A DNA stretch of 64,000 nt. Origin: Oegoconia quadripuncta (lineage: Eukaryota > Arthropoda > Insecta > Lepidoptera > Autostichidae). Both the position numbers and the translations under genes were made by a program. Where the stretch lies: NCBI GenBank assembly GCA_949316235.1, contig OX438751.1, forward strand, positions 6,658,413 to 6,722,412. The letters run 5' to 3'. The notes below the pieces were generated by a model. It saw only the letters and a program-made list of their open reading frames with translations, searched no databases and was not told where the DNA came from. Below are positions 1-9,300 of this stretch, in pieces. Position 1 is the stretch's first letter; every line of letters starts with the position of its first letter.

Positions 1-52
1 TACAAAACTATTACACTAAGTCTGAAGTTGATTTTGAACTTGTTAACAAGCA

Positions 53-982
53 ATGAGTAAGTTACAGGTTGTTAATGAACTTCATAGAGCAGCAAGAAAA
101 AATTTCATTCGTCGTTCTGTAACTTTAAAAGGCATAGATGATTTATGGCAAGCTGACTTAATAGACATGCAAGGTGTTACCAAAGTCAATAAGGGTTTTA
201 ATTACATTTTGGTAATTATAGATACGTTTTCAAAATTTGTTTGGACTGTTCCAGTAAAAAGAAAAAACAAATCTGAAATAACTAAATCGTTTCAAGGTAT
301 CCTTGCCAAAACTGCTCGAAGTCCTCGTAACTTGCAAACAGATTTAGGGAAAGAATTTTACAATGATGATTTTAGAAGATTAATGTCTTCCTATAAAATA
401 AATCACTACTCGACGTATTCTATAAAAAAAGCATCAATCGTTGAAAGAGTGATCAGAACTTTGAAAACCAAACTTTATAAATATTTTAGTCTTACAGGTA
501 ACTATAAATGGGTTGGTAAACCTTTGACAACTATTGTTGATTCTTATAACGATACTTTACATCGGATCATAAAATGTAAACCAAATGAAGTTTGTTCTAA
601 CAACGAGTTAATTATTTTAAATAATATTACAAAATCGTATAAAAAACATACAACAAGAAATCAAAAGTTTAATGAAAGTGATTATGTTCGGATTAGTAAA
701 CACAAGAGCGAATTCGAAAAAGGGTATACTCCCAATTGGTCTGCTGAAATATTTAAAATTACAAAAGTAAATAAAACGAATCCAACCACTTATCAAATTA
801 AAGATCAAAGAGATCAAATTATATCAGGATCATTTTATGAACAAGAACTTCAAAAAACCAAACATTCAGATGTTTATTTAGTTGAAAAAGTTTTAAAAAG
901 AAAAGGTAACAAGCTGTTTGTTAAATGGTTAGGTTTTAATGAAAACGAAAATAGTTGGATTGACGAAAAGGCAGTTGTGTAA
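53..982 (+). CDS. Polinton/adintovirus integrase (DDE) with C-terminal chromodomain
   Basis: 309 aa. The product would insert the element into host DNA as a retroviral-type integrase. The catalytic acidic residues fit D35 (WQADLID), D97 (QTDLGKEF) and E131 (ASIVERV). A chromodomain-like end occupies about residues 271-309 (VYLVEKVLKRKGNKLFVKWL, then a W-I-D pattern), as in many Polinton integrases, where it is thought to steer target choice by histone binding. An in-frame TAA at 44-46 blocks any longer start, so ATG 53 is chosen; the HHCC zinc domain sometimes found upstream is therefore absent or lies in another exon. The gene lies 63 nt upstream of the phospholipase gene on the same strand. 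The frame is undamaged. Confidence 0.93.
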   Translation: MSKLQVVNELHRAARKNFIRRSVTLKGIDDLWQADLIDMQGVTKVNKGFNYILVIIDTFSKFVWTVPVKRKNKSEITKSFQGILAKTARSPRNLQTDLGKEFYNDDFRRLMSSYKINHYSTYSIKKASIVERVIRTLKTKLYKYFSLTGNYKWVGKPLTTIVDSYNDTLHRIIKCKPNEVCSNNELIILNNITKSYKKHTTRNQKFNESDYVRISKHKSEFEKGYTPNWSAEIFKITKVNKTNPTTYQIKDQRDQIISGSFYEQELQKTKHSDVYLVEKVLKRKGNKLFVKWLGFNENENSWIDEKAVV

Positions 983-1045
983 TTGAAGGAATAATTCTTT
1001 ATATTAATTACTGAATATCTCAAATCAGTCATTGGCTGCAAAGAT

Positions 1046-1774
1046 ATGATAGGCGGAGGACTTCTCAACAGTGCAATAAACAATCTCCCGTTTGAATTAC
1101 ATTTACCTGGATATAGTTACTGTGGACCTGGAACAAGATTACGAGAACGTTTATTACAAGGTGACAAAGGTATTAATGAATTGGATAACGCTTGTATGCA
1201 ACACGACATAGCATATTCAAATAATTCCGACCTCCAAAATCGGCATAGAGCAGATTTAGAGCTGCTAAATATGGCAAGAAAAAGAATTAAAGCAAAAAAT
1301 ACAAGAACCGGCGAAAAACTTGCGTCTTGGTTGGTCAGTAAAGTAATGAAGACAAAGTTAAAGATTGGAGCAGGATTTAAAGGTTTTAAGACAATTGTTT
1401 CTAAAATACGCTCTCAACTAAAAAAATATAAACCGAAAAGTAATGCTTCAGCTATAAAATTTGCATACATTGCTGCTAAAAAACTGCTACCTAAAAATGT
1501 AAAAGTTCGTTTACCGCGTATTGTACCAGTTCCAAAAACGGGAGGGATTTTGCCGTTGATACCAATTTTTGCAGGATTATCTGCATTGGGATCATTGGCT
1601 GGTGGTGCAGCAGGTATCGCGAAAACTATAAGTGATTATAAATCAGCCCAGAAAAATTTTGAAGAAAATAATCGACATAATAAGATGATGGAATCCATTG
1701 CACTAGGCAAGGGGTTATACATGAAGCCATACAAAAAAGGCAATGGTTTATTTTTGTCGACTTCAAAAAACTAA
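1046..1774 (+). CDS. Parvovirus-type phospholipase A2 / virion core protein
   Basis: 242 aa. Residues 1-60 match the phospholipase A2 domain known from the parvovirus VP1 unique region: calcium loop YCGPGT at 25-30 and catalytic HD at 53-54 within ACMQHDIAYS. In parvoviruses this enzyme breaches endosomal membrane during entry, and a similar role is inferred here. The middle is basic. Residues about 167-190 form a glycine/alanine-rich hydrophobic stretch (LIPIFAGLSALGSLAGGAAG), suggesting membrane insertion. The C-terminus is basic and glycine-rich, recalling adenovirus core or pVI-type proteins. The frame ends on a possible frameshift site leading into the protease frame. Enzyme domain confident; whole-protein role inferred. 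Confidence 0.85.
   Translation: MIGGGLLNSAINNLPFELHLPGYSYCGPGTRLRERLLQGDKGINELDNACMQHDIAYSNNSDLQNRHRADLELLNMARKRIKAKNTRTGEKLASWLVSKVMKTKLKIGAGFKGFKTIVSKIRSQLKKYKPKSNASAIKFAYIAAKKLLPKNVKVRLPRIVPVPKTGGILPLIPIFAGLSALGSLAGGAAGIAKTISDYKSAQKNFEENNRHNKMMESIALGKGLYMKPYKKGNGLFLSTSKN
1765..1771 (+). other. Candidate -1 ribosomal frameshift heptamer A_AAA_AAC
   Basis: Read in the phospholipase frame the heptamer is A AAA AAC, and the next codon is the UAA stop at 1772-1774. This fits the X XXY YYZ rule and is the slippery type known from retroviral gag-pro junctions. A one-base backward slip enters the protease frame, which is open from 1684 to 2139. No strong downstream stem-loop was recognised by eye. 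The alternative is ordinary indel decay or independent initiation at 1858. Confidence 0.5.
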
Positions 1775-1857
1775 ATAAACGGCTACCCAAACGTGCTCTA
1801 AGCAATTTAGACATTATTCAACATGCTCGAAACATTCCATACTTTCGAGGTGTTTTT

Positions 1858-2139
1858 ATGAGAGATAAGTTACCGAAAAAGCCAAAACAAATTGAGTGCG
1901 GTATAGTTAATTTAGACAGTGATAGAAATGAGGGAACTCATTGGGTAGCTTACGTAAAATTTAATAATTATTGCGAATACTTTGATAGTTTTGGGGACTT
2001 AAAACCTCCTGTAGAATTTTCTAATTATATGAATAATAAAGATATATTTTATAATTATCACACCTATCAAAAATTTGATTCCGTCAATTGCGGACATTTA
2101 TGTTTAAAATATCTAAAGAACTTCTGGGAGAATATTTAA
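1858..2139 (+). CDS. Adenain-like cysteine protease (maturation protease)
   Basis: 93 aa from the first ATG. The adenovirus-type catalytic triad is visible: H28 in GTHWVAY, D43 in YFDSFGD and C78 in VNCGHLC, with Q71 before the cysteine as expected for the oxyanion hole. In adenoviruses and Polintons this enzyme processes capsid precursors. The protein is short for the family. The family-typical block just before the methionine (IPYFRGVF) is encoded in frame at 1834-1857, but no ATG occurs between the in-frame stop at 1681-1683 and 1858. So the functional N-terminus probably comes from frameshifting out of the phospholipase gene, from splicing, or from a non-AUG start. If 1858 is the true start, the enzyme may lack part of its fold. 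Confidence 0.85.
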   Translation: MRDKLPKKPKQIECGIVNLDSDRNEGTHWVAYVKFNNYCEYFDSFGDLKPPVEFSNYMNNKDIFYNYHTYQKFDSVNCGHLCLKYLKNFWENI

Positions 2140-2174
2140 ATTGCTGCAAAATTCATATCTACTTTATTACCAAA

Positions 2175-2849
2175 ATGACATTCACGCTGTCAATATCTGA
2201 TACTACATCGTCTTTGTTGACAAATTATTCGCCTGCTTTACAATTAGAAGGTGAATATGAGTGCGGTCTTTTATATTTTTCTACGTTTAATTCGATACCA
2301 AACGTAGATAAGAGAAATAATAAGTTCTATTACGGTGAAAATGAAATCATAGAAATACCTGAAGGATCCTACGAACTTTTGGACATAAGTGATTATTTAC
2401 AAAAGAACGTGTTAGATTGTACTTTGAAAATATCGTGTAACAACAATACGCTAAAAATCACAATTAAGTGTTCAAAAGATATTCATTTCGAAAAACAAGA
2501 TTCGATTGGGAAAATATTAGGTTTTGGAAAAGAATTGTTAAAGGCCAATATATTACACGAGTCGCGTTATCCAGTCAACATTCTATCAACATCCGTGCTA
2601 AGAATCGAATGTGACATTGTTAGTGGTTCATTTGTAAACGGAAAACCGAGTCACATAATTCATGAATTTGTTCCTAATATACCACCGGGTTACAGGATAA
2701 TAGAAATACCAAGAAATATCATATATTTTCCTGTAAATCAAAACAGCATCACTTCAATTAATATAAGAGTGTTAGATGTAAATAATAGCCTGGTTAATTT
2801 ACGAGAAGAAGAAATTCAAATCTATTTACACCTGAAAAGAAAATGTTAG
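2175..2849 (+). CDS. Minor capsid (penton-like, single jelly roll) protein
   Basis: 224 aa starting at MTFTLSISDT. The frame is open upstream to an ATG at 2088, but those codons overlap the protease in another frame, and 2175 gives the natural start 35 nt after the protease stop. The protein is rich in short beta-type segments with few charged helices. Its position between protease and major capsid is where Polintons carry the vertex or minor capsid protein. No catalytic motif is seen. Its stop lies inside ATGTTAG, overlapping the next start. Assignment rests on position and beta-rich character, so moderate confidence. Confidence 0.65.
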   Translation: MTFTLSISDTTSSLLTNYSPALQLEGEYECGLLYFSTFNSIPNVDKRNNKFYYGENEIIEIPEGSYELLDISDYLQKNVLDCTLKISCNNNTLKITIKCSKDIHFEKQDSIGKILGFGKELLKANILHESRYPVNILSTSVLRIECDIVSGSFVNGKPSHIIHEFVPNIPPGYRIIEIPRNIIYFPVNQNSITSINIRVLDVNNSLVNLREEEIQIYLHLKRKC

Positions 2850-3031
2850 ATTTTAATAAATATCCGACACCAAAACTATCAAGTATTAGAACTAATCTTA
2901 CCATTGAAGGAGGAACATCGTGCAACTGTTTTAGTCATAAAATTAAATCAACAAAAAAAAAGTATTTCGCCAAGAACAAACTAACAAAAGAAAATCAACA
3001 ATTCCTCAAGATTATTGGACTATTAAAATGA
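2843..3031 (+). CDS. Small virion-associated protein, function unknown
   Basis: 62 aa, very basic, with a CNC motif near residue 28 and a C-terminal LTKENQQFLKIIGLLK helix. It overlaps the upstream capsid gene by 7 nt (ATGTTAG) and the downstream major capsid gene by 4 nt (ATGA). Such exact packing on both sides argues that this short frame is real. A basic peptide beside capsid genes could be a cement or DNA-condensing protein, but that is inference only. Confidence 0.6.
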   Translation: MLDFNKYPTPKLSSIRTNLTIEGGTSCNCFSHKIKSTKKKYFAKNKLTKENQQFLKIIGLLK

Positions 3032-4239
3032 ATATTTTGAACGTAACAGATCCTGTAACATACGACAACTCTATTGAAAGCTTTGAATACCATACCTACA
3101 AACCTTACGTAACAAGTTTTAACGTCAACGATGAGATACGAATACCAATAAATCAACAAGATTTATATGTATTGCCATCGGCTAGTTCATTATACGTAGA
3201 GGGAAATATTAAGATTGTTAATAGTGATCCTAAAATAAAGGTAACAGATTTCCATTTAACAAACAATCCTATACTTTTTTTGTTTCAAGATATTCGCTAT
3301 GAAATTAACGGAGTTGAAATTGATAAAGTTAAAAATGTAGGTATTACTACAACAATGAAATCCCTCTTGTCTATGAATGAAGGTGAATCAAAAATGTCGA
3401 AGCATTGGGGATGGGATATTGATGGAACCCCATGCACGGATGGTTATTTCGCAGCAAGCATACCGCTTAATAAGATTTTAGGATTCGCAGAAGACTACAA
3501 CAAAATTTTATTAAATTGCAAACATGAACTTATTTTATTGCGAAGTAATACGAACGTCAATGCAGTGAAACTAGAGCCAAATGAAAGTGTAGAGGATATT
3601 GTAATCAGTAAAATTGTTTGGCGTGTACCTCACGTAAAAGTCTCTGATCGTGAAAGAATTAATTTACTACGTTATTTGGAAAAAGACCGTGCATTAAATA
3701 TTATGTTTAGAAACTGGGATCTCTATGAATATCCAGTACTTCCTAGGACGTCAAAACATACGTGGTCTATAAAGACATCGTCTCAAATAGAAAAACCTAG
3801 ATACGTAATTATAGGATTTCAAACTAGTCGTAAGAATCATGTAAATAGGAATATGACGCAATTTGATCATTGTAATTTGAGAAATGTCAAAGTATATCTT
3901 AACTCTACCTATTTTCCATATGAAAACCTAAATTTAAATTTTAAAAATAATAACTATGCTTTAATATACGAACAGTATGCAAAATTTCAACAGTCTTATT
4001 ATGGACGCCGACCGGAACCAATGTTGAGCTACAAAGATTTTAAAATTAAAACACCATTATTTGTGATTGATTGTTCTCGACAAGTAGAGAACTTAAAGTC
4101 AGGAGGATCCGTCGACGTTAGAGTAGAATTTGAAAGTGATAAAGATATACCTGATCAAACATCAGCGTATTGCCTAATATTAAACGACTGTTTATTTGAA
4201 TATAAACCTTTGAGCAACATCGTGAAGAAAATATCATGA
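3028..4239 (+). CDS. Major capsid protein (double jelly roll, hexon-like)
   Basis: 403 aa. It resembles the F54H12.2-like proteins recognised as Polinton/adintovirus major capsid. It opens with a short leader ending in FEYHTYKPY, then a strand pattern including LPSASSLYVEGNI, a central HWGWDIDG segment, and a second half with YFPYENLNLNF and FVIDCSRQ. Two beta-rich halves of about 200 residues fit a double jelly roll that forms pseudo-hexameric capsomers. Length is normal for this group and shorter than adenovirus hexon. Start and stop overlap the neighbours by 4 nt each (ATGA), suggesting one polycistronic late message or coupled initiation. The frame is intact. Confidence 0.85.
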   Translation: MNILNVTDPVTYDNSIESFEYHTYKPYVTSFNVNDEIRIPINQQDLYVLPSASSLYVEGNIKIVNSDPKIKVTDFHLTNNPILFLFQDIRYEINGVEIDKVKNVGITTTMKSLLSMNEGESKMSKHWGWDIDGTPCTDGYFAASIPLNKILGFAEDYNKILLNCKHELILLRSNTNVNAVKLEPNESVEDIVISKIVWRVPHVKVSDRERINLLRYLEKDRALNIMFRNWDLYEYPVLPRTSKHTWSIKTSSQIEKPRYVIIGFQTSRKNHVNRNMTQFDHCNLRNVKVYLNSTYFPYENLNLNFKNNNYALIYEQYAKFQQSYYGRRPEPMLSYKDFKIKTPLFVIDCSRQVENLKSGGSVDVRVEFESDKDIPDQTSAYCLILNDCLFEYKPLSNIVKKIS

Positions 4240-4733
4240 ATGCTACAACTGTTATTGTTGATGTCCAAGGATTTAAGGATTTAAAAAACAATTTTATTGT
4301 CAAAGAATTAGCCATAGGGACTCAAGAATATACTCAAATATTTTTGGTCAAACCTCCTTACTGTTTTAATTACTTATCAAAAGAGGAAAAGAAACAAGTC
4401 AGGTGGATAGAAAAAAATTATGGAATATATTGGAGTGAAGGATTTATTGACTTCCGCGAGTTTAAACGCATAATTATTCCATACCTAAGCAATAAAAAAA
4501 TATTAACAAAAGGTTTTGAAAAAATGAAATGGATCAAGGAATTGTCAGGAAATTGTGAAATAATAGATATTGGAGAGAAAGGCTGTCCAAATTTTTTAAG
4601 GTTGCGTGAAAATTATTGTAAAAGTGATGGTAATTTGAATTGTATTGAACATACAAAAAAATGTGCATTAAGTAATGTTCTATTAATAAAAAAATGGTAT
4701 ATTGACAATCATATTTATGATTATATTAATTAA
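4236..4733 (+). CDS. Degenerate DnaQ/RNase H-fold exonuclease-like protein, function unknown
   Basis: 165 aa, the last plus-strand gene, overlapping the capsid stop by 4 nt (ATGA). The opening TTVIVDVQGFKD resembles the DxE-G motif I of DEDDh exonucleases with Q in place of the second acid. A central KGFEKMKWI sits where motif II would be. The C-terminal EHTKKCALSNV looks like motif III HxxxxD without the aspartate. Four cysteines lie in the C-terminal third (CPNFL, YC, NC, CAL), so a zinc-binding role is possible. I infer an RNase H-like fold that has lost catalysis and taken on a structural or nucleic-acid-binding role. The resemblance is faint and by eye only. Confidence 0.5.
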   Translation: MNATTVIVDVQGFKDLKNNFIVKELAIGTQEYTQIFLVKPPYCFNYLSKEEKKQVRWIEKNYGIYWSEGFIDFREFKRIIIPYLSNKKILTKGFEKMKWIKELSGNCEIIDIGEKGCPNFLRLRENYCKSDGNLNCIEHTKKCALSNVLLIKKWYIDNHIYDYIN

Positions 4734-5081
4734 ACTAGATTAAAACTATTTTACAGATATCTACTTTATTAAGAAAATATTATCTTGAATTACTGTAAAT
4801 TTATTTAGCGACATTGATTTGATTTTAAATAAAGTTTGTCATATTTACAAAATATTTTCTTTCATTTTTATAACCTACCTCTTAGTTTTAAAGCACACTA
4901 TGAAATAAAAAAACTGAACGATTTTTTAGTTTGAATTTATTGAGAAAGTGAAGTAAAATAAACAAATTGTATTTAACAATGAAGAAATATATTAATAAGA
5001 AATTTTACAATTCTATGTACAAGAAATTTTACATGTATGCTTAAGTACTATTTATTTACAAACACAATTATACACAAATAA
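4734..5081. terminator. Convergent 3' ends with poly(A) signals on both strands
   Basis: The gap between the plus-strand late genes and the minus-strand accessory gene holds AATAAA on the plus strand at 4828-4833 (and again at 4957-4962) and, for the minus strand, TTTATT at 5051-5056, 26 nt past the accessory stop codon. No open frame is seen. The two transcript classes probably overlap tail to tail here. Confidence 0.6.
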
Positions 5082-5507
5082 TTACACACAATCATGAGCA
5101 CATAGTTTTTTAGATATACTTTTGATCAATGTTTCCGTATGATCCATTATATCATCATAAACGTCTTTTACTACATACTGCGCACGCAGCATAACATCAC
5201 TGTCACTGCTATTATCAGCATCACTATCAATATTCCTCGGTATTGGATTCGACAAGTCCAATACCTTTACTTTAATCAACTTTAATCCTTGTAGTTTTTC
5301 TTTTGTAATTACATACGACAAGGAATGTTGATGTAATGTTTTCTTTATATGCGGCTTACTGCTTGCACTACGCTTGACTTTCTTTTGTTTAGGTTCTCGT
5401 TGACGTTTAGTTAAATCTGGAAACGATTCATCGAAGTTAACCCAATAGTCTTGTACATTTTGCTCGCAGGCATATGCAGGTGAATATGAAGGTGATCCGT
5501 CAGACAT
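5082..5507 (-). CDS. Accessory early-type protein, unknown, spliced leader
   Basis: 141 aa beginning MSDGSPSYSP. The open frame extends to an ATG at 5582, but a pyrimidine-rich acceptor (TTTGTTACAG, boundary 5509/5510) lies 2 nt before ATG 5507, with a GTAAGT donor at 5592 upstream. No ATG is seen in the leader exon near the junction, so the spliced start is preferred. The product has a lysine/arginine-rich centre (KRQREPKQKKVKRSASS) that looks like a nuclear-localisation signal, then an acidic serine run (DSDADNSSDSD) and a hydrophilic helical end. No family was recognised. Its strand and location beside PolB suggest an early regulatory or DNA-binding protein. Confidence 0.6.
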   Translation of the reverse strand: MSDGSPSYSPAYACEQNVQDYWVNFDESFPDLTKRQREPKQKKVKRSASSKPHIKKTLHQHSLSYVITKEKLQGLKLIKVKVLDLSNPIPRNIDSDADNSSDSDVMLRAQYVVKDVYDDIMDHTETLIKSISKKLCAHDCV

Positions 5508-5509
5508 TT

Positions 5510-5592
5510 CTGTAACAAACAATTTATTAAGTTTAAAATAGGTATTTAAAGCATCTGATTTAATTAATTTACCCAGATTCATATAAACTTAC
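5510..5592 (-). other. Predicted 83-nt leader intron of the accessory gene
   Basis: Donor GTAAGT at 5592-5587 and acceptor TTACAG ending at 5510 on the minus strand, with a T-rich tract before the acceptor. The size is typical of short insect introns. Splicing removes the upstream ATG at 5582 and brings the leader to within 2 nt of ATG 5507. Confidence 0.6.
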
Positions 5593-5593
5593 C

Positions 5594-6305
5594 AATATGT
5601 CAAAGATTTTCTGATTATTTTAATTTTTTGTGGTACCACTATGCTGTCGGCTTCTATGTAAGAGATGATCGTCCAAGACTCTCGGGTGCAGACAATTGAA
5701 TGACTATTGTATGTGTAGTACACATCGACAATAATGCAAATTTAGGTTAACCATGTCATCAAAAATATTTTACAATTACGTAACCCGCTAAACTGTTGTA
5801 GTGTCACATTCTGCTGACATGATTGCAACAAGTTTATACACGTTTTGTCAGTATTTACTACGTAATTAAATTTTCCCCTCTCTCTGCGAGGGTGTTGTAT
5901 AAGGCTACTAAGGGACCTATGATAACATCTATCTATCTATGTACATAATCAGAATCACCGTTGGCTTTCACACGTATAGAGTAGGTACTTAGTCAATTCC
6001 AAAAAGTGGTTAAAGAAAGTAAACATAAAATCATGTTGGTAATTATTTATTTCACATTCTTTACACAGTGAGCAGTAGTATATTAAATCACTTAGTTCTA
6101 ACTACAATACATGGCAGGTAGGTACACAACATAACAAGTAGAATAGGTAAATATGATGTAACAGATCATGTAGGTTTATGTCGCTTTAAAAATATACATA
6201 ATAGTTATAAAAATATATATTTAGTAATACTAACTTATTACATTAATAATCTTATTGTAAAAAAAAAAAACATTTCACTGACAAGTATTCTTAAATATAA
6301 TTGAA
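5594..6305. other. Non-coding gap between accessory gene and PolB
   Basis: It holds the accessory gene's leader exon and presumably its promoter at the left, and PolB 3' sequence at the right. A minus-strand AATAAA (TTTATT at 6046-6051) lies about 255 nt past the PolB stop; none is closer. A short ATCT repeat sits near 5928. No long open frame was seen. Confidence 0.5.
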
Positions 6306-9300
6306 TTAACATTTTAAAATCCACGAACTACCCCATGCCTTAGTGGATATTTTGTCATTTGAAATGAATCTTTTGTCGTCATTGCCAGAAAGAGCGATTT
6401 TATTAACATTTCTTGTAAATATCTCGTGTTTTATTGATCGAAATAAAATATTCTTTTTTCGTATTATTTCTTTATTGTAAAGAACCGACTTATAATCCGA
6501 TAACTCCAAATCGCGAACTACGTAAGACTTCACCCCCTTTGCTTTCTTAACAATTTCATCTTTAGTTTTTAGACAATACAGTTTTGACCGGAGTCCTACA
6601 AATTCTGATACAATTTGTCCTGCCATTTCATCCTTAAACAATCCTGGAACCTTTTTATTTTTAAGAGGAATGTCATATATATTTTCGTCTCCATAATTAC
6701 TGCTATCAAAGTAATTTAAAAAATATTTATTTATGTCATTATAAAAATCGGCGCAGTTAATGGAATAAATAAAACTGTCCGTATCCGTATAGCACAATTG
6801 AACACGATCTTCATAAAATGGTTTGATAACATTATAATGGAAATTATACATGTGTGTTTTAGATAACTCTAAAACCGTGAAGCCAATGTAGATCGGCTTA
6901 TCCAAGATAATTTGTTCGGGCTTCATTTGAACAGCCACCAAATTATCGGTAAAAACAGAAACGCTATGAAAATATGGACTGGCAATTAAACTATCTGCAC
7001 CAGTTTTCTTTTTTGTTTTGTTGAGGGTGTCATGCCATTGATTTACCAAGTGTACACTAACTCTACGCTCAGTATTCTCAAGAGTCTTTCCAAACACTGA
7101 ATTATTCAACAGTTTAAAAAAATCTTGTTCAAATGTAGATTTTGCTTTTTGACGCAGTTGAGTATTTAATTCAATATATTTCTTAAGATATGAGCTCTGT
7201 TTGAAAGTAATTGCTCTGTGAATTTTACACAGTATTAAACCATGCTCTAAACACTTTTTTAAGTGAACATAATGAATCACATAGTTATATTTGTTGTATA
7301 AATTGAGCACAAGCTTTTTATTTTTGCCTCCGGGTGGGATACATTTCTCTGGACAGAATGGTAAATCATTATGATATTGATGTAAGTAGTCTGGATAAAG
7401 CAAATCAACTTCGAGTATATAGCCGTATTCGGATTCATCTTCTATGTTTAGTACATTTAAATTTTCTATTTCATTATATTCTAAAAATCTAAAGTCTGAT
7501 TGAGGAAGGGTTTGACACATACTATAACCATATAAATTATTACAATCGATGTATGCTATGTATGAATCTTGTTGTGTAGGGTCGTAATCAGGGATATATT
7601 TATGGTTTGCTTTAGCATAACGATGCGGACACATACACATTCCCCCCCTTATGCCGCTTTGAATCATTCGGATAATTTCTAAGTCCGCTATTAATTCCAA
7701 CTCAACGCCAGTTTTTAGAAGCATTGCATCGAAGGATAGGCTTGGGAGAGTAATGTAAAATGATGGATCTAATTTATAGTGTTGTTTACATGTATCGCGA
7801 AAATGTTCGAAGATGTCGCTCAGTAACAATACGTCTGATTTAAGATAGAGATCAGTATACTCGCCTAAATCTTTTATGTTAAATTTGGACCAAACTAGCT
7901 GAGCGTGTTCGAAATCATCATCAGAAATGTGTTCACCAGTTAATGTATTATAAAACTGTGATTTTCGAGGCAAACTAGACTCTAAATAAGTCTTCCAGTC
8001 AGTCATATAATTGTATGGGTAAACACCTTTTCGAGATAGTAAATTAAATTGTAAGTCATCAGGAAAATGACTGCGAAGATATTTTAAATCAGATTTCGCC
8101 ATAGTTTTAGCTAATTTATCTAAACTCGTTCCTAAAAATTTTAAAGAATCAGTAAAACGCAATTGAATATATTTATTATCCGAAACGGGTAAGAACTTGG
8201 AAAAAGAAATATAATTTTCTTTAGTTTTTGGTAAAATTTTAATGTTCCCAGGGAGTTCACCTAATTCTTTAATAAATAAATGACTATCATATCCCGAAAG
8301 GTTATGAAAAAATACAGGAATACATTTTGGAACTTTGTATTGTAAGTTGCAATGCATATGAGCTGCACCACGAAAACGCCCCGTGATGTGACAGTGATCT
8401 TTGACTCTATCGTTCCACAACAAGTGATTACATATGTGACATCGTGTGGCATTGTCAAAATCCTTAGAATTTTGCTCAGTAAACAATATAGGCTCAGTAG
8501 AATTTAAGATTGATTGAATTTTTTTGGCGTCATTATGTAGTGAAGTTATAAATTTCGAAACACAATTTTTACCCCGATAAGTCACAAATCGATTGTATTT
8601 GTCATCAACGTTACACACGATGTTGTACGCAAATGCGATAGGTATGTGACGTTGCAAATCGCAAGTACTAGCAACACTCGGATCAGGTTCGCAGCCGTAA
8701 ATCGGTTGTAACATAGTCTCGAAATCCGCATACACAACAAACGGCACATTTTGTTTTCGTTCATAGTTTTTAAATTTAAGTACAGCACCTTTTTCAGGTA
8801 ATACGGTAACAACGCCACCACAACTGTGGTTCTCGAGTTCAACTTCTTTCGGAAAAAACAAGAAACAGGTTTCGCAAAAATATAATTTTCCATGATGACT
8901 GGTTACTTGATTTCTAGCGAGACGAGGAAGATCTTTAATTAAGCAATAATGAGATGAAGTATTATTTTCTAACAAGAGCAAATGAACGCGCTTAGTGTTT
9001 TTAAGGAGGGACTCAGATTTATACAGCGGTCCCGTAATATATCTTTTATTGTTTAACCCGTAAATAAAAATACTAATATTCGGGTTATTTTTCTCAAAAA
9101 TGGATACATCTTTAAAAGTGACAGGAAAAGACATATCTTTAATATTGAATAACTGTCGGAAATGGGGGTACGAGGACACGCGCTCGGGGTGTTTACTGGT
9201 AGGGTAGAGAGAAGCTGTAACTGACCACAAGAAACAGTATTCATCTTTGTTATTTATATTTAAACAAGCCTTCTTATTTTTTATGAATGCTGGTAAATTA

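Noticed and set aside
2088..2174. Upstream ATG (2088) for the minor capsid gene
   Set aside because: Overlaps the protease C-terminus out of frame; 2175 gives a cleaner start.
5508..5582. Upstream ATG (5582) for the viral accessory gene
   Set aside because: Lies inside a predicted intron with strong donor and acceptor.
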